Of a stretch of 64,000 nt of DNA, positions 60,715 through 64,000 are shown piece by piece. The notes under the pieces were generated by a model, which did not search any database, was not told where the DNA came from, and saw only the letters and a program-made list of their open reading frames with translations. The DNA is taken from NCBI RefSeq assembly GCF_001282685.1, contig NZ_LN875034.1:250157-314156 (forward strand), in the 5' to 3' direction. The DNA comes from Niameybacter massiliensis. GTDB lineage: Bacteria; Bacillota; Clostridia; Lachnospirales; Cellulosilyticaceae. The position numbers were made by a program, and so were the translations under genes. The first letter of the stretch is position 1, and each line of letters begins with the position of its first letter.

Positions 60715-62247
60715 ATGAAATATCAAAAGCATTTTAAAATATTATTATCACTAGCTATGACAACACCTGTTGTATTCGTTCCTATTACTAATGTTTACGC
60801 AGGAAATGAAACAGTATCTTTAGGAGAAACTGGATATATCTATGATACAACTGAAACAAGGGAAACACCTTATGAGGAAGATAGAATGGATACATCCTTG
60901 TACACAGATCCATATTATACAAATGATACTTATCTAGAAACACCTCATCCTGATTACCTATTTACACCAGAGTATCCTCATTCAGAATATCTACCTACTC
61001 CAGAATACCTACCTACTCCAGGATATACCCATGAGACAGAATATCCATATACTCCAGGATATACTCATGAGACAGAATATCCATATACTCCAGGATATAC
61101 TCATGAGACAGAGTATTCACCTACTCCAGGTTATACCCATGAGACAGAGTATCCATATAACTCAGAGTATATTCATGAAGCAGAATATCCATATACTATG
61201 GGAGAGCATTTTATACCAAATACACATAATGAAATAGATAACACTTATTCAAATTATTCTCATAGTGGATTGACAACTTCAGAGGTATATGGAAATGATA
61301 AAAGTACTTATGAAGTAAGTAAAGAAAAGTCAGTGGATAACAAGACAGTAAAGATGGAATCAAATGAAGTAAAGGTAGTCCCAGCTCCAGCGGCAGAAGC
61401 TGTAAAACCAGCTAAAGCAGAAGTTAAAGTGGAACCTAAAGCAGAGGGCAAGGTACAGCCTAAAGTGGAAGCTAAAGTAGAGGGCAAGGTACAGCCTAAA
61501 GTGGAAGCTAAAGCAGAGAGCAAGGTACAGCCTAAAGTAGAAGCTAAAGCAGAGAGCAAAGTACAGCCTAAAGTAGAATCTAAGACAGAATCTAAAGCGG
61601 AAACCATGGTAGAAAAGGTAAAACCTGCTACAGAGGAAGTTAAAGTAGTATCTAAGCATATCGAAATAAAAGATGTCGTTGCTGAAAGTGAAATTGAAGC
61701 AGTAATGAGCAAATTAACAGATGTTACTTCAACAAAAGCACCTTATGAGGCGATTAAAAAAGTAATGACTAAAGGGCTCATGCAAGGATACAAAGATAAT
61801 AGCTTTAAGCCTGAAAAAGAAATTACACGTGCAGAAGCAGCTCAAGTGTTAGCAAAACTTATTGCTGAGCCTGTACAAAAGGAAGTTAAAGAGTTAAAAG
61901 ATATTACACCTAATAAATGGTTCTACAATGCAGTACAAAAATGTGTAGATGCAAAAATTATGGTAGGTTATGAAGATAATAGCTTCAGACCAAATGGAAC
62001 CATCACAAAGGCAGAAATTTTAGTAGCAGTTTCTAACTTACAAAAGGTAGAGCCACTAGGCAAAGAAGCATCAGATAAAGTATTAGCAAAATATAAAGAT
62101 AATGCAAGTATTCCTGTTTGGGCGAAAGGATATGTAGCTGCATTAATCGAAAGTGGTATGATCCAAGAGCTAAATGATACATTAGATGTAACATCTCCTC
62201 TTACACGTGAGCAAATGGCAGTCATACTAAGTCAGATTATTAAATAG
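60715..62247 (+). CDS. SLH-domain protein with Tyr/Pro-rich and Lys/Val-rich repeats
   Basis: Secreted wall protein of 510 residues. The signal peptide (MKYQKHFKILLSLAM...) is nearly identical to that of the preceding SLH gene. Residues about 40-175 are Tyr/Pro/Glu/His-rich with five 12-residue units of PGYTHETEYPYT type; about 245-292 are four 12-residue units of GKVQPKVEAKVE type; three SLH repeats occupy about 335-510 and match the neighbour almost throughout. So a shared anchor carries different rods. GAGGAG precedes the ATG. The Tyr-rich segment might be cross-linked or glycosylated, which is speculative. Confidence 0.88.
   Translation: MKYQKHFKILLSLAMTTPVVFVPITNVYAGNETVSLGETGYIYDTTETRETPYEEDRMDTSLYTDPYYTNDTYLETPHPDYLFTPEYPHSEYLPTPEYLPTPGYTHETEYPYTPGYTHETEYPYTPGYTHETEYSPTPGYTHETEYPYNSEYIHEAEYPYTMGEHFIPNTHNEIDNTYSNYSHSGLTTSEVYGNDKSTYEVSKEKSVDNKTVKMESNEVKVVPAPAAEAVKPAKAEVKVEPKAEGKVQPKVEAKVEGKVQPKVEAKAESKVQPKVEAKAESKVQPKVESKTESKAETMVEKVKPATEEVKVVSKHIEIKDVVAESEIEAVMSKLTDVTSTKAPYEAIKKVMTKGLMQGYKDNSFKPEKEITRAEAAQVLAKLIAEPVQKEVKELKDITPNKWFYNAVQKCVDAKIMVGYEDNSFRPNGTITKAEILVAVSNLQKVEPLGKEASDKVLAKYKDNASIPVWAKGYVAALIESGMIQELNDTLDVTSPLTREQMAVILSQIIK
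61018..61197 (+). repeat. In-frame 36-bp tandem repeats x 5 (PGYTHETEYPYT)
   Basis: Units begin at 61018, 61054, 61090, 61126 and 61162. The first three are almost identical, the last is diverged (SEYIHEAEYPYT). Confidence 0.9.
61447..61590 (+). repeat. In-frame 36-bp tandem repeats x 4 (GKVQPKVEAKVE type)
   Basis: Units begin at 61447, 61483, 61519 and 61555, with GGC to AGC (Gly to Ser) change in the last two. Confidence 0.88.
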
Positions 62248-62274
62248 AGAAATCTAGGTACTATAAGTTTATAA

Positions 62275-62329
62275 CATACTGTAATAAAGGCAACGTGCTT
62301 CTCCAACCCATTACTTTTATTACAGTATG
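62275..62329 (+). terminator. Hairpin after the second SLH gene
   Basis: CATACTGTAATAAA pairs with TTTATTACAGTATG over a 27-base loop. No T run follows, so it may be a stabiliser as well as a terminator. Confidence 0.5.
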
Positions 62330-62375
62330 TATGAGCTATATAGAAAGAATAAAAGTAGAGCTTTAACCTTGTTCA

Positions 62376-62403
62376 TTGACAAATACAAACCCCATGTTAT
62401 AAT
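62376..62403 (+). promoter_or_regulatory. First promoter upstream of the cold-shock gene
   Basis: TTGACA (62376-62381), 16 bases, TATAAT (62398-62403). It would produce a short RNA ending at the first hairpin element. Confidence 0.75.
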
Positions 62404-62442
62404 GAGTGAAAGAAGATATTCAGTTAGTAGTTACATATAGTT

Positions 62443-62525
62443 CATATAATATTTGAGATTCACATGTTATTAGAGATTATATATATCACGCGATATAATC
62501 TGTAATAGGATGTGAATTTTTTTAT
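62443..62525 (+). ncRNA. Leader/terminator element, copy 1
   Basis: ATTCACAT/ATGTGAAT closes a long hairpin with GATTATAT/ATATAATC inside, followed by seven T. It shares a 32-base identical string with copy 2. With its own promoter it may give a small RNA of about 110 nt. Confidence 0.6.
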
Positions 62526-62648
62526 TATAGGTCCTCTGTATGAGAGAGGATAAAGGTTACTTGTTTATAAGAAATAATCAAATGGTGTATTAAACATCAA
62601 GATTAAACACTTATTAACAAAAGAAAATTTAAAAATTTAAAAATATAG

Positions 62649-62677
62649 TTGACAAGACCGACAGCTTGTACTATACT
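62649..62677 (+). promoter_or_regulatory. Second promoter, for the cold-shock gene
   Basis: TTGACA (62649-62654), 17 bases, TATACT (62672-62677). Confidence 0.75.
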
Positions 62678-62710
62678 GAATGTAGATATTAAGTAGTGTC
62701 GTATAGCTTA

Positions 62711-62788
62711 TATAATGTTTGAGATTCACATGTTATTAGAGATTATATAGATTACTCAATATAGTCTGTAGTATTATGTGAATTTTTA
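62711..62788 (+). promoter_or_regulatory. Leader/terminator element, copy 2, in the csp 5' UTR
   Basis: The same ATTCACAT/ATGTGAAT hairpin as copy 1; the inner stem GATTATAT/ATATAGTC is kept by a G-U pair. Only TTTTT follows, so readthrough into the cold-shock gene is possible. Likely a conditional attenuator or temperature-responsive leader. Confidence 0.55.
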
Positions 62789-62830
62789 TTCGCCTAAATT
62801 ACAGAAAAATTATATTAGGAGGTACCACAA

Positions 62831-63028
62831 ATGACAGGTACAGTTAAATGGTTTAACGCAGAAAAAGGTTTTGGTTTTATTTCTAGAGAAGATGGCGACG
62901 ATGTATTCGTACATTTCTCAGCTATCCAAGGAGATGGATTCAAATCTCTTGAAGAAGGACAAAGAGTAAACTTCGATATTACTAAAGGTCCACGTGGCGC
63001 ACAAGCAGAAAACGTAACAAAAGCATAA
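62831..63028 (+). CDS. Cold-shock protein, CspA family
   Basis: Single-stranded RNA/DNA-binding OB-fold protein of 65 residues acting as an RNA chaperone. RNP1 KGFGFIS and RNP2 VFVHFSA are intact, and the opening [14 protein letters not shown] is canonical. TAGGAGG precedes the ATG. The promoter at 62649 gives a long structured 5' UTR, as is known for other csp genes. A terminator follows. Confidence 0.95.
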   Translation: MTGTVKWFNAEKGFGFISREDGDDVFVHFSAIQGDGFKSLEEGQRVNFDITKGPRGAQAENVTKA

Positions 63029-63042
63029 TTTATGCAAACCTG

Positions 63043-63083
63043 AAAGGGGTATGATGAGATCATTGATCTTATCATACCCCTTT
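63043..63083 (+). terminator. Terminator after the cold-shock gene
   Basis: AAAGGGGTATGATGAGATC pairs with GATCTTATCATACCCCTTT (G-U inside) around ATT, then T runs; it can also serve the converging gene. Confidence 0.85.
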
Positions 63084-63092
63084 TTTTATTGT

Positions 63093-64000
63093 TTACAAAT
63101 AAATAGGTGGTGCTAGAGCGACTAAGTGGTCTGGTGCAATGCTCCCTTCGTAGAGTTCTACAACGATTGCCTTTTCTTTGGGCTTTGGTACAAAGTGAGT
63201 GGTAATGCGTGTAGAGGAAGGTACTAGGTCTAGAGTCAAGGTTCTCATACCTGTTTTGACAACGGCATGGAGAGGTGTACTAGGTACATGGCTTAGTTCT
63301 AGTTCCAGCTGAGTGTCTATTAAGGATGCCACGATAAGTGGGCCTCTAGTTATGATAGTTTGACCCTGCTTAATGGCATTTGCAAAGCTTACAGCAAGGG
63401 ATAGACTTGGATCTTCTTCTAAAAAGTAAGTGGTAAAGTAGCCTGTAAGGTCACTTGGTCTATGTAGGTCCATACCTGTTGTTGCTGCAATGCGGTGGCC
63501 TTTAAAGAGAAGTTCTTCCCACCAGAGGATGCCTTGTATATTGTCAGGGACCATAGAGTGAGCATTGTTGATGACTTCGATAAAGTCTAGAAGGTCATGG
63601 TTATGGATGTGCATATCAAAGCGCATACCATTGGCAATAGGTGCAGGAACGGAGAAGGGATGAGCAATCCCTACAATCCCACCTTGTTGATGGACACGGT
63701 CAAAGAGTAAATCTCCATTGTACTTATCAATATCATCCCATGGAATATAGCGTCCCATATTGTAGCAGAGGATATGTCCGTGATAAGAAGTGAGCTCAAA
63801 TCCTGGTAGATGCTGAATAGGGAGCTTCGCTTTTTGAAGGTAAGCTTCTATTTTAGGTGTACCTGATGTAGTGTTGTGATCCGTTAAGGCAAAGCATGTA
63901 ATCTGATTGGCATAGAGATAATCTACAAGTTGAGGGACGGACATGCCACCGTCAGACTCGGTAGAGTGGTTATGGAGTTCAATACGTTTATAGCACTTCA
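63093..64000 (-). CDS. PHP-domain phosphoesterase, truncated by the window edge
   Basis: The reading frame is open through the right edge. Upstream of the ATG at 63944 it continues with ELHNHSTESDGG, the PHP metal HxH motif, so the true start lies beyond 64000. The visible part shows CFALTDHNTTSG, GFELTSYHGHILCYNMG, GIAHPF, HIHNHDLLDFIEV and TGMDLHRPSD, the expected metal ligands, and then a beta-rich C-terminal domain. It belongs to the CehA/McbA-like PHP group and is only distantly similar to the product at 56496. Substrate unknown. Confidence 0.85.
   Translation of the reverse strand, partial: KCYKRIELHNHSTESDGGMSVPQLVDYLYANQITCFALTDHNTTSGTPKIEAYLQKAKLPIQHLPGFELTSYHGHILCYNMGRYIPWDDIDKYNGDLLFDRVHQQGGIVGIAHPFSVPAPIANGMRFDMHIHNHDLLDFIEVINNAHSMVPDNIQGILWWEELLFKGHRIAATTGMDLHRPSDLTGYFTTYFLEEDPSLSLAVSFANAIKQGQTIITRGPLIVASLIDTQLELELSHVPSTPLHAVVKTGMRTLTLDLVPSSTRITTHFVPKPKEKAIVVELYEGSIAPDHLVALAPPIYL

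Overview
The window looks like chromosomal DNA of a low-GC, anaerobic, rumen/gut-type clostridium (Lachnospirales-like; Cellulosilyticum and relatives would fit, but I cannot confirm the species). The reasons are: AT-rich sequence with strong AGGAGG ribosome sites, frequent TTG starts, S-layer-homology (SLH) surface proteins, a LytTR/GHKL two-component pair, LplB/YtcP sugar transporters, a Cys-type sulfatase, and a Wzz/BY-kinase/PHP-phosphatase system controlling polysaccharide. No tRNA, rRNA, insertion sequence or CRISPR array was seen.

Layout. 0-2.2 kb: an EAL c-di-GMP phosphodiesterase and an ECF-transporter S component. 2.4-8.2 kb: two SLH proteins, a small membrane-anchored protein, then a polysaccharide co-polymerase and tyrosine kinase. 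8.4-13.9 kb: two paralogous CapD/PglF-type dehydratases (both on the minus strand) flank a CpsB/YwqE phosphatase and a complete type III toxin-antitoxin locus (promoter, three 37-nt repeats, terminator, ToxN/AbiQ-family toxin). 14.2-16.8 kb: ECF energy module (A-A' and T). 16.9-21.8 kb: chemoreceptor, a structured candidate RNA, LytTR regulator and sensor kinase. 21.9-29.2 kb: AraC-type membrane regulator divergent from a carbohydrate ABC transporter and sulfatase.

29.2-33.1 kb is the most unusual part. A sigma-70-like factor, a phage-replication-like protein, an amidase, DUF1659, DUF2922 and a YvrJ/holin-like protein surround a roughly 550-nt highly structured RNA. Three transcription units start at copies of one unusual promoter (CGAC, exactly 18 nt, GCGTATGTAT) which matches no housekeeping promoter. 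I infer a self-contained sigma-factor regulon with a possible lysis/release function.

33.2-49.9 kb is one long capsule/exopolysaccharide operon: priming transferase, UDP-L-FucNAc enzymes (CapE, CapF, CapG), glycosyltransferases, Wzy and Wzx, and a terminal module (cytidylyltransferase, aldolase fusion, HAD phosphatase, aminotransferase) that may make a CMP-activated acidic sugar for a GT42-like transferase. 50.2-57.8 kb: nucleotidyltransferase, a GGDEF protein overlapping a PTS-IIC/EAL fusion, a frameshifted cysteine-rich gene and a PHP phosphoesterase. 58.4-62.2 kb: two paralogous SLH proteins with internal tandem repeats. 62.4-63.0 kb: a cold-shock gene behind a duplicated promoter/leader/hairpin element. 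The window ends inside a second PHP-domain gene.

Together the window is largely about the cell surface: S-layer proteins, polysaccharide synthesis and its phosphorylation control, c-di-GMP turnover and sugar sensing.
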